A program made the translations under genes and the position numbers. From Nigrospora sphaerica (lineage: Eukaryota; Ascomycota; Sordariomycetes; Amphisphaeriales; Apiosporaceae), in contig JAGVVL010000013.1 in the NCBI GenBank assembly GCA_018287875.1, forward strand, positions 3,658,001 to 3,722,000: a DNA stretch of 64,000 nucleotides, given 5' to 3'. The notes under the pieces were generated by a model, which saw only the letters and a program-made list of their open reading frames with translations, searched no databases and had not been told where the DNA came from. Of the stretch, positions 11,575 through 22,600 are shown piece after piece; position 1 is the stretch's first letter; every line of letters starts with the position of its first letter.

Positions 11575-12708
11575 TCACCGCTCCTCCTCCCGCGAGGCGC
11601 CGACGTGGTCGCAGTCGGAAGTGTCGTCGGCGCAGGGCAGGGCGTCCTTGTAGTGGATGAGGGTCTGGCGGAAGCAGCGGGGCACGCGGCCCGTCAGCTT
11701 CTCTACCGTGTCGGTGATTTCCTGCATGTAGCCGCTGGCGACGAGCTGGCCGCAGGCGACGAGGTCGTCGAGGCCGAGGCGCATGGGGGGGAGGGCGTCG
11801 ACGGGGCGGGCGTCTTTCTCCCCTTCTCCGGAGCCGGTGGCGGCGACGGCGTCGGGGGTGGAGGCGGGCAGGCCGCGGGCGGCCCACCAGCGGCGCAGCT
11901 CGGCGTCGGAAACGGCGACGACCTCGCCGCTGTAGCCCGTCTGGGCGCAGGCCCAGTCGAGCATCTGGCCCGCCGTGACGAGCTCGGGGCCCGTCACGTC
12001 GTAAGCGCGGCGGCCGTCGCGGTGGCGGGCGTCACCGCGGCCCGTCAGCAGCGCCGCGTGCACGCGGCCGCAGTCGGCCCGCGACACGTAGCCGCCGCGC
12101 GCGTGCCGGCTGTTGTCGAGCCACGCGTCGCCGCAGTACCGCCACGCCGGCGCGAACACCTCGGCCACCGTGTCGGCGTACAGGAAGTCGCGGTGCACCG
12201 TGTAGGGCAGCCCGGACGCCGCCAGCGCCCGCTCGACGGCCGCGTGGTCCCGCACCAGCGCCGGCATCCTCGTCTGCCCCCCTTCCTTCGGCATCGTCTC
12301 CTCCTCCTCCTCCTCCTCTTCCTCCTCCCGGGCCTCGGGCCGTCCCGCGCCCACCAGCGAAGCGTACACGAGCCGCGGCGGCGGTTGCGCCGTCGTCGCC
12401 CGGCACGCCGCCATGACGTTGGCGGCCTGCGCGCGGCGCTGGGCCGACGTGGCCGTCCACGGGGTGGCGAATGCCACGGCGGCGGCGCCCTCGAACACCG
12501 CCGTCAGCGCGGCCGTGGCGTCGTCGTACGCGAGGTCCGCCACGCGCGCCCCGCGCGCCTCCCACGCCGCCACCACGTCGCCCGGCACCCGCGCCCGCCG
12601 GTACGTCGTGAAGACCAGCTCGTCGCCAGGCTGGGCCAGCTCCAACAGGAAGTCGGCGGCCGCCCGCCCCATCGGGCCGTCGGCGCCAGTGAGGACGTAT
12701 TTCGGCAT
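11575..12708 (-). CDS. NmrA-like NAD(P)-binding protein (atypical SDR)
   Basis: Intronless, 377 aa. I chose the start at 12708 because it places the Rossmann motif at the very N-terminus (MPKYVLTGADGPMGR; GxxGxxG at residues 8-14). An upstream in-frame ATG at 12804 would only add a Thr/His low-complexity leader. Typical features follow: the NADP-side strand VFTTYRRARVPGD, a VAFATP motif near the end of a strand, RLVYASLVGAG, and a late LPYTVHRDFLYADT segment. This is the pattern of NmrA-like and NAD(P)H:quinone or azoreductase-like fungal proteins, which are either redox sensors or reductases. There is no YxxxK pair in the classical SDR position. A run of 10 Glu residues (12300-12329) sits after the VGAGRPEA segment. 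A possible TATA element lies at about 12994-13000. Confidence 0.85.
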   Translation of the reverse strand: MPKYVLTGADGPMGRAAADFLLELAQPGDELVFTTYRRARVPGDVVAAWEARGARVADLAYDDATAALTAVFEGAAAVAFATPWTATSAQRRAQAANVMAACRATTAQPPPRLVYASLVGAGRPEAREEEEEEEEEETMPKEGGQTRMPALVRDHAAVERALAASGLPYTVHRDFLYADTVAEVFAPAWRYCGDAWLDNSRHARGGYVSRADCGRVHAALLTGRGDARHRDGRRAYDVTGPELVTAGQMLDWACAQTGYSGEVVAVSDAELRRWWAARGLPASTPDAVAATGSGEGEKDARPVDALPPMRLGLDDLVACGQLVASGYMQEITDTVEKLTGRVPRCFRQTLIHYKDALPCADDTSDCDHVGASREEER

Positions 12709-12993
12709 GGTAGGATGAGGGTTGGGTTTAGCAAGGTGTGTGTGAGTGGTGTTTGTATGTGTGTGCGTATGGGTGTTGAGGTTGTTGAGGGCGTTGGACT
12801 GCAAGTTGTGCCCGTGGGTGTCTGTTTGTTGATGTCCTTATAGGTACGGGCCTTCGATGTCGGTGTCTTCTGTTGCGTAGTGACGACGGCAGTGGTGGTC
12901 CTCGTCACGTTCCTTTATTTCGGTGCTCGATCGGAGACTGGGAATCTATGGCCAAGACCAGATGATCGTCCTCCCCTTCCCGTCGGGCCTCCT

Positions 12994-13000
12994 TTTATAT
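12994..13000 (-). promoter_or_regulatory. Possible TATA element of the NmrA-like gene
   Basis: Reads atataaa on the minus strand, 286 bases upstream of the start codon at 12708. The distance allows a leader of about 250 nt. Seen as a motif only. Confidence 0.3.
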
Positions 13001-15903
13001 TTCGACTATACCACCGCCCACCCCTGAGGTAAACAGCCCCCCAACGACCGATAGCAGGCACAATCGCGGGCCGACTCTCTCTGGTTTCCCGTCCTGATCG
13101 GCGGATCGCCCTCGCTTCCCAATTGGTGACCGCCACCAAAAGCACCCGTGGCCCTGCCCGTGGCCTGACAACCTGTCCAGTGTTGGACGTTTGGGTTCCC
13201 GGTTGTCGGCACTCGCCAGCATCGCCCTCGCTGTCAGTCATGCCACTCGGGCATCGGCCTTGACAATGGCGTGTTGGGTGCATGAAAAAAAGTGGGCGCG
13301 ACTCCTCGCCAAATGGAGTTGCCCGGGTACGACCGCACGATCAGCGCCAGGGTGTGGGAAGGAACGACCCTCGAAAGGAATAAATAAAAGCGGGCGCGGG
13401 CGTGGAATGATCTAAAGGTCAAGATACAAGATATTGGCCAAAGCACAACACCACGCAATGCGAACCACACCACCGCGGGGTCCCATTCTATTTGTCTGCA
13501 TGACGAAACCATCGCCCTAGCCATATGTTCTTATCTCGCATTCGGCGGATGCTCCCACACCCACCCGCTACCGACCGAACCGAGGAATGCAGGGTCGCGT
13601 CGCTTAGGCCAGGGCAGCAGACAGGCCCCGACAGGTGCCAGCCGAGAACCGGATTTGCCGTCCTAGTGTGCCCTGCGACCGTTGGCCACCTGATGGACGG
13701 GTGACAGACAACTCGCGCGCCTCCGAAGCGAGAAGACGGGAAGGCTCGTGTTCCCAGCCCTCGTGGCATTTAAGCCCCTTCTATCAGTCGACTTGGCCCG
13801 ACGGTCATTCACTTGCTACTCTGTACTACAATCATAGTAATCTGGTTTAATGCTCACCCAGGGTACTCGGTTTCAAGGTCAGACGGGCGGACGCGGGGCC
13901 GTCTCTACACTCGGTCTTCGCGCTCTGGGCCCGCCATCTTGGGCGCTTTCCGATTTGCCAGTGGGCGCACGAGACATTTCGACAGCCTAGCTCCTGCCAG
14001 ATGAGGCCGCGGGGGAGGCGATTTGCACAGGGCTGGTGGGGGCCCAGCGATCAACCGACTGTCTGTCCACAGTAGCCCAGGTTGCCGGCGGCGCTGTAGA
14101 TGGGAGCAGCCCCTGCATTCCCGGATACCAAACAGCCAGGGCTGCTGTCTGTGCCCTCCAAGCAGAGAGAAAGATGCAGAGAGCTTTCCCTCCCTCTTCC
14201 TGGAGATATCAAGGCGCCTCTCGGCCAGTCCTTTGGCAGACGCGTGTCCAGGCAAGGGCAAGTATCCGAAGGGGCCGCTGGCTCGCCCATAAGGACAACA
14301 ATAAGAGCCCTGAACGATACGGCCCCGGATCAGCGGGCAGCCCCAAGATCCTACCGATGGGCAAAAAAACAGGGGCACCACAGCCCTGTCCCCCAGGTTT
14401 ACATGTATACGCGCATGTAAACGGGAGAATCTTCATTACTATATGCATGCATGAACGCATGCATGCATGCGTACTGTATCCATACATTCCCCGCGGACGG
14501 GCTACCAAGGGGGAAGGCGCAGGCCCGGCTGCAACCACCCAGCCTCGTGGCGCCCACACCTGGGATGGCTGCTTCTCTCCCTGTGGCTTGTGAGACCGGC
14601 GCGGGCGGCTCTAGCCTCGGTAGTGGGCGATGTGACGGTTTCTCCACCTCTGCGTGCCTGCATTTGTGCGTGTCACTTCCGCTTTGCCTTGCCCACACAT
14701 ATGCCAGGCGCCTATAGCGTAGTAGCCAGGAACGGGCGGAGGCAGTGCATCACAGGGGAAAGGGGGAAGGGTACACACCCGGATACACACACACAATGGG
14801 ACGAAACGGCAACCATGTCCGAATGAGTGATCACTGACACATGCCTCACGACTCGATACCGGGGCCATGGCCTGCCTAATGCGGAAGGGCGGGAAAAGAA
14901 AGCCAAGGCCGATGGGGGTGGGACCCCAGGGCCGCCATCTTGGCCGCTGGTCACGCGCTGTCCCCCCGTCACCACCTCGAAAGGAAGACCAAGACGACGA
15001 CGAAATTCTCGTCTCCGACGGTCCAGGGAAGGACGAAAGCAGAAACGCCCAAATTTTCAAACTCGCATTCAAGTTTCCCCCGCGGTCGCCCCGGCTCGCG
15101 CTTACTATACACAACGATGGATGTCCCGACGGAAGTTGGGTAATGGTGCGTATCTTCTCCAGTCTGAAGAGGGAAAAACCCCCCGTCGCGCCCGACGACT
15201 CCACGTGCGCTCAGCCGCCTCCGCCGCCGCCGCCGCCAGCGGCCCGGCTTTTTCTCGGCCCTCTCGGCCGAGGCGACCCCAAAAAACGAAGCGCACCTAT
15301 CGAGAGCGCGCTGGGCACGGAATGGAACTCCACCTACCAAATAGGAATTGGGGGACCTGCCATGGTTTCCTCTCTCTCTCACTTGCTGCCTGACGCGGGA
15401 GTTGGCGCGGCAGCCTCTCTCCGCACCCACCCCCATGTTTTCCCCCGCATATACCCAATTCCAGGTTTAGGGACAACGGAAGAAGACTGGGGGAAATGAC
15501 CAACCACGACGGGCCTGGCTCCCTCCCGGAGGAAAAACAAAAGCACCTTTTCTTCATCTCACGCACTCCCCTAGCCGGCCTGTCAGCTGCGCGCGGCCGT
15601 GGCTGCCAGAGTGAGCTTAGGCCCTTGGTCTACCGTGCCTTGGACAAGCAGCAGGCCATGGCCGGCCCGGGTGGGTGATGTCACGACTCAGGCTCTCGGC
15701 CGGCTTGGGACGTCTTTTGGGTCCTGCCCTGGGACGCGGAAATTCCACGGCAATGAGGTAGGAGGGAAACTGGGGAGGCAATGGGCGCCCCGCCCCATTG
15801 TGAACCGAGCACGTTATGCGTGCCGCCGGGCGCCCCCCCTGGATGGAGAACACGGAGCGTGGGCCACTGGGCCCCGGGGGCCAGACAAGACGTGTGCGTA
15901 TCA

Positions 15904-15912
15904 TTATATAAG
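15904..15912 (+). promoter_or_regulatory. Probable TATA box of the GH93-type gene
   Basis: The motif tatataagg lies about 180 bases upstream of the ATG at 16089, in a region that becomes pyrimidine-rich towards the start codon. This is a typical spacing for an inducible fungal secreted-enzyme gene. Confidence 0.5.
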
Positions 15913-16088
15913 GGACTCGGTGGGCGTCGCTGGCCCTGAGGAGACGGATGGTCAGGGCCCAGTCAAGCAGGCAAGCACCTGTTCCCTTGCTCTTGCCGCC
16001 TCTCCCGCTCCTCCTCCACCTCTTCTCTTGTACGGCCCGCTCGACTGGCTATTCTTTTCTCCTTCTTCCCTCCTCTTCTCAACCAACC

Positions 16089-17255
16089 ATGCAGATCCTC
16101 CGGGGCGCGGTGCTCGCGGCGGCCGGGCTCCTGCTGCGGCAAGCGACGGCGGCGCCGACGACGACAACGGCGACGAGCCGGGCGGTGGCGGAGCGCGCCA
16201 CACGGACGGTGACCGAGGTGACGCTCTTCTCGCCGCCCAGCAACGCCGGCTGGGTGGACCCGCGGGTGCTGTACGCGCGGGCCGTGTCGCTGGCCTCGGG
16301 CGCGCTGCTGGCGACGTGGGAGAACTACTCGCCCGAGCCGCCGCTCGTCTATTTCCCCATCTACCGCTCGACCGACGGCGGCGCCACCTGGGCCGAGATC
16401 GGGCGCGTGCGCGACACGGTCAACGGCTGGGGCCTGCGCTACCAGCCGACGCTATTCGAGCTGCCGCAGGCCATCGGAGGCTTCGCCAAGGGCACCATCC
16501 TCGCCGCCGGCAACAGCATCCCCACCGACCTCAGCCGCACCAAAATCGACGTCTACGCCAGTACCGACGGCGGCTCCACCTGGGCCTTCGTCAGCAGCGT
16601 CGCGAGCGGCGGCGAGGCGCGCCCCAACAACGGCCTCACGCCCGTCTGGGAGCCCCTCTTCTTCGTCCACAACAACCAGCTCGTCTGCTACTACTCGGAC
16701 CAGCGCGACCCGAGCCACGGCCAGAAGCTCGTGCACCAGACGACGACGGACCTGCGCACCTGGGGCCCCATCGTCGACGACGTGGCCGATGCCAACTACG
16801 AGGCGCGCCCGGGCATGCCGGCCGTGACGCGCATGCCCGACGGCAACTTCCTCTTCGCCTACGAGATGTGCGGCACCGGCGGCTGCCGCGTCCACGTGCG
16901 CCGGGGCCCGGATCCGCTGGCCATGCTCAATGCGCCCGACTACGAGCTGCGTTCCAACCGCGGCACCTTCCCCGTCAGCTCGCCCAACGTCGTGTGGTCG
17001 AGCGTCGGCGGCGCCAACGGCGCCGTCGTGCTAAGCTCGGGCAGCGGGCCCATCTTTGTCAACCGCAAGCTCGGCGACCCGGCCGCCTGGGTCGAGTACA
17101 ACACGCCCGCCCCTGGTGCCTACTCGCGCGGCCTCGCCCTGCTCCAGAACGACGCCAACGCCCTCGTCATCATCGGCGGCGGCCACCTGCCTCCCAGCAG
17201 CACCAACAAGGTCACCGTCAGCATCATCGACCTCGCCGCCACCATCGGGGCCTGA
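16089..17255 (+). CDS. Secreted GH93-type exo-alpha-1,5-L-arabinanase (Asp-box beta-propeller)
   Basis: Intronless, 388 aa. It begins with a signal peptide (MQILRGAVLAAAGLLLRQATAA) and the start context is aaccATGC. Two Asp-box motifs are clear, STDGGATW at 94-101 and STDGGSTW at 158-165, as in six-bladed sialidase-like propellers. Segments such as ATWENYSPEPP, WGLRYQP, NNGLTPVWEP, YYSDQRDPSHGQKLVHQTTTD and PGMPAVTRMPDG match the GH93 arabinanase pattern as I recall it from Fusarium Arb93A, and not that of true sialidases. E188 (in VWEP) and E259 (in AYEMC) fall where Arb93A has its two catalytic glutamates (170 and 242), with near-identical spacing. The enzyme would release arabinobiose from pectic arabinan outside the cell. 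There is no binding module. Confidence 0.87.
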   Translation: MQILRGAVLAAAGLLLRQATAAPTTTTATSRAVAERATRTVTEVTLFSPPSNAGWVDPRVLYARAVSLASGALLATWENYSPEPPLVYFPIYRSTDGGATWAEIGRVRDTVNGWGLRYQPTLFELPQAIGGFAKGTILAAGNSIPTDLSRTKIDVYASTDGGSTWAFVSSVASGGEARPNNGLTPVWEPLFFVHNNQLVCYYSDQRDPSHGQKLVHQTTTDLRTWGPIVDDVADANYEARPGMPAVTRMPDGNFLFAYEMCGTGGCRVHVRRGPDPLAMLNAPDYELRSNRGTFPVSSPNVVWSSVGGANGAVVLSSGSGPIFVNRKLGDPAAWVEYNTPAPGAYSRGLALLQNDANALVIIGGGHLPPSSTNKVTVSIIDLAATIGA

Positions 17256-17460
17256 GCGATGGATACAACTGCCGAGACGGAGGGGGAAAAGGTCCGAAGT
17301 GGCTGTTATGTTAGGTAGTCATGAAGAAATGGTAGAAACGACGCTTGGCGTTGTCGATGTATGTCGTCTGGTTTAACTTTTTTGAGGCTTGGGTCGTCGA
17401 ATGCGCGAAAGGGTGAGTGTAGGTGTCTGTGGCTGTGCATGTGTACAGGTTTATGTTGCG

Positions 17461-17582
17461 TATGCGAGCGTGTGCGTGTGTCGTGTATGTGTGTATCCGT
17501 GTGTGTGAGTGTGTGTGTGTGCGTGAGTGTGTGTGAGTGTGTGTGTGTGTGTATGTGTGCGTGTGTGTGTGTGTGTGTGTGG
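17461..17582. repeat. GT-rich microsatellite
   Basis: About 120 bases of GT units mixed with GC, GA and TA dinucleotides, ending in a pure (GT) run. It starts about 200 bases after the GH93-type stop codon. Confidence 0.9.
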
Positions 17583-17950
17583 GCGTCGCCGTCCTTCCCA
17601 TCTCACGATCCGGTGAGGACGTTTTAGTGTCGGCAATTGGCGTTCACGCGGGCGGGCCCCTGGGCGCTAGGTAAACCCCCGGCGTTTCGTCTCCATTCGA
17701 AGGAGCCCTCGTGACAAATGACAGGGAGGCTGGCTGAGCGCCTCGGCAACCATGGGCCCCGTCTGAAGAGCGGCACGCGCCGGATGCCTCGGACGGACCG
17801 GACAAGCTTCAAAGCTATGGGCAGACCAATCCGAGGCGTGTATGCATCCAAAGCCGACCCATGGATTTTCCTAGCTCGGCAGACTCCATATGCCCTCGGC
17901 CCCCATTCCACGATTACGTGCAGCCAACGTGACATAACATCGGCGTCGGC

Positions 17951-17981
17951 AGGATTCAGGATTCAGGATTCAGGATTCAGG
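17951..17981. repeat. 7-bp tandem repeat, unit AGGATTC
   Basis: Four perfect copies of AGGATTC plus a partial fifth. Intergenic. Confidence 0.9.
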
Positions 17982-18173
17982 CCGGTGCCATTACGGCCGT
18001 AGCGACTCGGTGGGCACGTTATGTAGGTCGTGGGCCGTGTTCGGTCCCGTCTCGAATGCCTACACGGCCTTGGGCGTCTTCGGCAGACCCGCGCTCATAC
18101 GCCCCTTGACGGTGCTAGCACTGGCCGGAACGGGGAAATCTTTCTTCGTGGCTAGAGCACGGCTCTCGCCCTT

Positions 18174-19680
18174 CTATACTCTAGTGGACGGCGACACGGA
18201 TATTTGCTCGGAGCTACAGCGACTGTGGTTCGTCAAATGCTGTGCCCGGTGCTCCTCTGACTCTCTTATCCTTCGTTCCTCTGGCCCGTATTCCTCCGAC
18301 TCCCTATGTACCGTCTGCGTCACGACCGTGGTCTTCCGTATGCCAACGGGCGTGTTACTGCCCCCGCGCTGCTCGTCCTGACCCACGTCGCGGAGATCCT
18401 CGGTGCTCCCGAGCTCGATATGCGTCGTGTTTTGGCCGCGATACGAGTTGTTCGCCTTCCGTGACAGGTTGGCGATGAAGTTATCTTCGCGGAAAGTATG
18501 GCCCGAAGGAGGCAGCGTCTTGGCTTTGGAGCTTCTGGAACCTCCCGACTGCGCTTCGTGAGGCGTTGTCGTCGTGTGCGTCTTCATGTTGGAAGCTCGC
18601 ACCACCTTCTTGATGAGGTCGGCCATGTTCATCTCGATATGGAGCTTGACCGCGTAGGCGACGGACTGGAACTGGAGATATCTGGCAGGCATGTCAGTCC
18701 CGGCTCCCCAGCCCTGGCTGTTCCGGAAACCAAGGGCCCGTCGGGCTGGCTACTCACACTAGGTCGTTTTTGAGCGACATTAGACCGATCAGAATGATCT
18801 GGTCTCACGTTAGCCGCTCGGCTCCGGAGCAACCTTGGCCGTTTCAAGCTTACATCGGTGGAAATGGAAACGAAGACCATGGCGACATTGAACCGGAACA
18901 GAGGCGCATACTTGGTCAGGCCGTTGGCGATGAGGCCGTGGCGCACCAGGTAGATGAAGTAGACGTTCAGGGCAGCGTCCAAAAAGAGGAAGATGATTTT
19001 CTCGATGCGATCCCAGACGTTGTTTGCTGCTATCCAATGGTCGTTGATCTCTAGCCGCGCCGGGATCCAAACAATGAAGACACTGACATTGATCAGAGTC
19101 ATGATAACGAACACGCCACATTTGATGTTGCGGGCGCGTCTCTTGACCATGATCAAGAGTGATATTCTGTTGACGATGATCTGCACGATGAGCTGGGATT
19201 GGAACACCCATAGAAACACTGTTGGTCCGGGAAGATTTAGCGGCTGAGATGCCAACGGTTGGGAGGGACGGCGTGCGCCGTGCCATCGAGGCCGTGGGCG
19301 TGGGTGGCATCGAGGGGGTCAACTCACGGATGAAGAACCACAGCCAGAAGCTAGAGGCGAGAAGGGGACCCAGTTAGTTCGTGTCGACTATACGGACAGC
19401 CGAGGGAAAAAAGGATTCACCTCGCTTCGATCACATCCCGCAAGTACAGGAAGCTGATGATGGCGAAAATGTTGTTGGCCAGCCAGTGCCCCCAGATCAT
19501 GCAGACGTAGACGGTAGCGCGGCGGGACCGGGCCCAGGCCTGCATTGTCTGGCGGGCGGCCGTGGAAGCAGAGAAGATGGCGAAGGCGACGATAAAGCCC
19601 AGGAACATACTGGCGACCATGACTTCGTACTCGGTCATGGCCTGCTTGACGAAGTGATCCGGAACGAGGTAGCCTGGCAT
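18174..19680 (-). CDS. Seven-transmembrane fungal protein of unknown function
   Basis: Five exons on the minus strand: 19680-19421, 19350-19328 (23 nt), 19218-18854, 18798-18758 (41 nt) and 18681-18174, giving 398 aa. All introns have GT..AG ends and the frame closes without adjustment. Seven hydrophobic helices can be counted: ASMFLGFIVAFAIF, VYVCMIWGHWLANNIFAIISFLY, FWLWFFILFLWVFQSQLIVQ, CGVFVIMTLINVSVFIVWIP, IIFLFLDAALNVYFIYLV, FNVAMVFVSISTDIILIGLM and YLQFQSVAYAV. A hydrophilic tail of about 140 residues rich in Ser, Thr and Arg follows, probably cytoplasmic. The segments LNVYFIYLVRHGLIANGLTKY and KLHIEMNMADLI match a widespread ascomycete membrane family with no known role. I see no GPCR or transporter motif. 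Exon joins restore continuous helices, which supports the splicing. Confidence 0.85.
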
Positions 19681-22600
19681 GGCGACGACGTGTTGGCGGT
19701 CCGCGGGCGGCGGACGCGCAAAACACGGGGGAGACGTCCACCAGCTCTTCGAAACGTTGTCGTCGTTTGGCCCAGAGGTCTTCGCGACTCGATCGGGTTA
19801 TCGGCCTCACGGGGCAGGTGCGAGAGGGACGCGGGCAGGCTCTAGGGCACAGCCATCCTCTTATTTCTCAGCCGTGGGGGGTTCTAAATCGATGAATCGA
19901 CGACCACCGGTGACAGCGTAGTCCAGCATAGTATTAGTATGTGTCTGCTTCTCGCACGGTCGCAATGATCATGGCTTGCCCGCCGGCCGGTGGTGGGTGA
20001 CCCGTGAGGCTAGCAATTTCTAATGGTTAGCTAGCGGCGGCGGCGCCCTCGCCAAGATGGGGTCCCCATGATCGAATCCTGGTCTTGGAACACTGGAGCC
20101 CGGCAGTAGACCAAAGTCTAAAGCAGCAGTGCGAGTCAGAGGATGCGACGATGCGGGATCGCCTATGATATTTACGGTGCAGGTGCCAGGGCTAGAGCTC
20201 CCAGGGCTCTTCAGCGGGGCTGGCTTTGCATGCATCTCGGGACTGGCTGGGATGAGATGCGGCCAGCCAGCGGACATGGCGGAATCGCTAGGGAATTGGG
20301 GACCGGGAAGCGTAGAAGGGCCAAGAACAGGCGCTGCCAGAGAGCAGGCCTGCTGCGCAAGGAGAGGGTGGGCACGGCGAAAGGGGTCGTCGGCTCGGTC
20401 AAAGCAGTCGTCTTCGCCCTGGGGGGGTCCGTGTCGAAGATCCAACTGCCGCGATGATGGGGTTCCTCAGCTACCCTATTGCATGGCTTTGAATGAGCTG
20501 CGCAGAACCCTGCAAGTTCCGTGAGTTGGAGGGGCGCCTCCCTAGTCTCGGTGCTGTTAGAGGCCGCGTGTTGGAGCTGGAGTTGGCCCAGGGGTGATGG
20601 ATGGCCGGCAGTGCCCAATTATAGTGGAAATGCGGAGAGTGGAGAGGAAGGGAGCCCTACGAATACACGGTAAACGGGCGAAAGGGCAGCCGGAGTAGAA
20701 AAGGCGGGCTAGGGGGCGTAGAAATTACTGGGTGATGCTACCGAGTATCCACCATAGGTGGCCAGGGCCCTAGGGTCCCAGGCCTCCAATAGCGTCCCCC
20801 ATACGAACTACCTACTCCCGTACATCATTCCTACCCACACCGTCAAACCGGGTCTGATTGTACCTGCGCCTCGCACCAATTGTTCCTGCCCCCATCGGCA
20901 GGGCTAGGATTCCAGGTCGTTGGTACGCTCATCTTAATCATCCATGGATGGCTATCAATCACCCTTCCCTTCCATCTCCGTCCCGGCCTCCCATCGTCAT
21001 GAGTCGCTTCACGGCTTTCTCTTACGACTTTCCCTTCGGCCTCCCCCCTCCTTCCCCGTGGCCGACCGCAACTGGCGGTCCGCCGCCGTCGTAGCTGCGA
21101 TGCTACGGCTCAGCGGCACGTCCCAGGTCCAGCCAGCGACCGCAGAGCACGACAAAGCTCGAAGCCCATGATGATGGCACCGGGCCAAGCCACCTTGTAT
21201 GACCACGGAAGTCCCCCAGACTCACCCTATGTCACCCCGTCGCTCGCTCGCTTGCCCGCAACTTCGCCGTGCCTTTCGAGCTGCCCAGGCCCGTTGCCAT
21301 GACTGAGACTAGGGAAAGAACAAATAGTTCGCCGGCTTGCCACTGACGCGCCGTTACAACGGTTCGGGTGGCCCCACAGCGCCAGAGCTCGCGTTTTGTG
21401 TCGGTAATGGGCGAACGGGAAGGCGGATCTACCGACGTGCAAACATCCCATATTATCAGATCAGGGCATCGGGTCTGAACGTTGCGTACCTCCCGTCAGG
21501 AGGTGGGCAAATGCAAGTGCCCCAGCAGCCGTACCCGAGCCACGCCGGAAGACTGTCCTAGCTGGGTACTCTTCTGTCCACCCTCTGCCCGTCCCTCGCT
21601 GTCGTTCTCGCATCAACCCAACACGCCTTCGGCCCACTGTTCATTACGCATCTGTCACACGGGCCACCCGCGACATCACCCATCATCGGCCCCGGCCTTT
21701 CGGTCGGACTGTCACTCAGACTGGCTCGTGTGTCATGGAATGACGTTCCGTCCCCATTACTCGCTCGGCGCCGCTCGCCCGCAACGGCGCCACACAAGTC
21801 TCCTCGATCTAGCGCATCGTGGCGCGGTTCTGGTAGCCGTCCCTTTACCACTATTTAGCCTCGGCCTGGCGAGCTGTGAGGGCGTCGGAACCGCCCCGTT
21901 GACTAAGACGACGATTCGACTCGCTCCTACGTACTGGGCCTCGTGTTGACCCGCCCTCCTCCTCGGGCCGCCTGTTCAGCTTGATACATAGTTCCCGTCC
22001 AAGCCAGCGCTTTTGCCGCTCGCGTCGGAATTCGCCCGCTCAGACGTCACAGCAACCCTTTGTATTTTTTCTGTTTCCGCGGAGCCGGATATGCCAGTGC
22101 TGGTTAGCAGGCGACCCTGGTCATAGCAAGCAACTCCACCCCCGCATTCTTACCGAATTAATCGTACATGCGTGGGCGCTCGTCACGGATGAATCGCTCG
22201 CTGCCTCGCGTTAATGTTGGATAAAAAGGTTTGCGACGGCGGCAGGACTGCTCTTAAACACCAAACCGCTGCCGGGAGTACGGCCCGATGGACTGCTGGC
22301 AATCCGAAGGCAATTGGACCCTGGTCTCACCAAACGGGCGGCATCGTACTGAAACTTTTCCATGTTATCCGAGGCCCTGGCTCAGCACGCGCGGTGCCGC
22401 TCACGGCAAGTTCCGCACACCTGGAAATCATCCCGAAACCATCAACGCCCCCGATCCGCGTCGGACCAATTTCTTGGGCAACAGCAACCAGGATTTTCCA
22501 TGCCCAGGCCCATAGCGTGCCTGGTCTCAGTGAGCCACATCTGGTATTTCGCCATAAGTTGGTCATCTGGTCCAAACCCTGCAGTGCTCCGTTCCCAAGT

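Larger units (their letters stand above)
12709..16088. other. Divergent intergenic region, no convincing gene
   Basis: 3.4 kb between the divergent NmrA-like and GH93 genes. Frames of up to about 210 codons are present on both strands but overlap each other and carry no motif. There is an (ATGC)n patch at about 14446-14472. TATA-like elements sit near both ends, facing outwards. Confidence 0.5.
17256..18173. other. Convergent intergenic region with simple repeats
   Basis: This lies between the 3' ends of the GH93-type and seven-TM genes. It holds a long GT-rich microsatellite and a 7-bp tandem repeat, both listed separately. No gene seen. Confidence 0.6.

Noticed and set aside
11359..12843. 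494-codon plus-strand frame opposite the NmrA-like gene
   Set aside because: Antisense shadow of a gene with high GC at third positions; no motif of its own, whereas the minus strand has a Rossmann fold.
15599..17314. 571-codon plus-strand frame over the GH93-type gene
   Set aside because: It is the out-of-frame shadow of the GC-rich enzyme gene, made of Arg/Pro/His/Gln runs.
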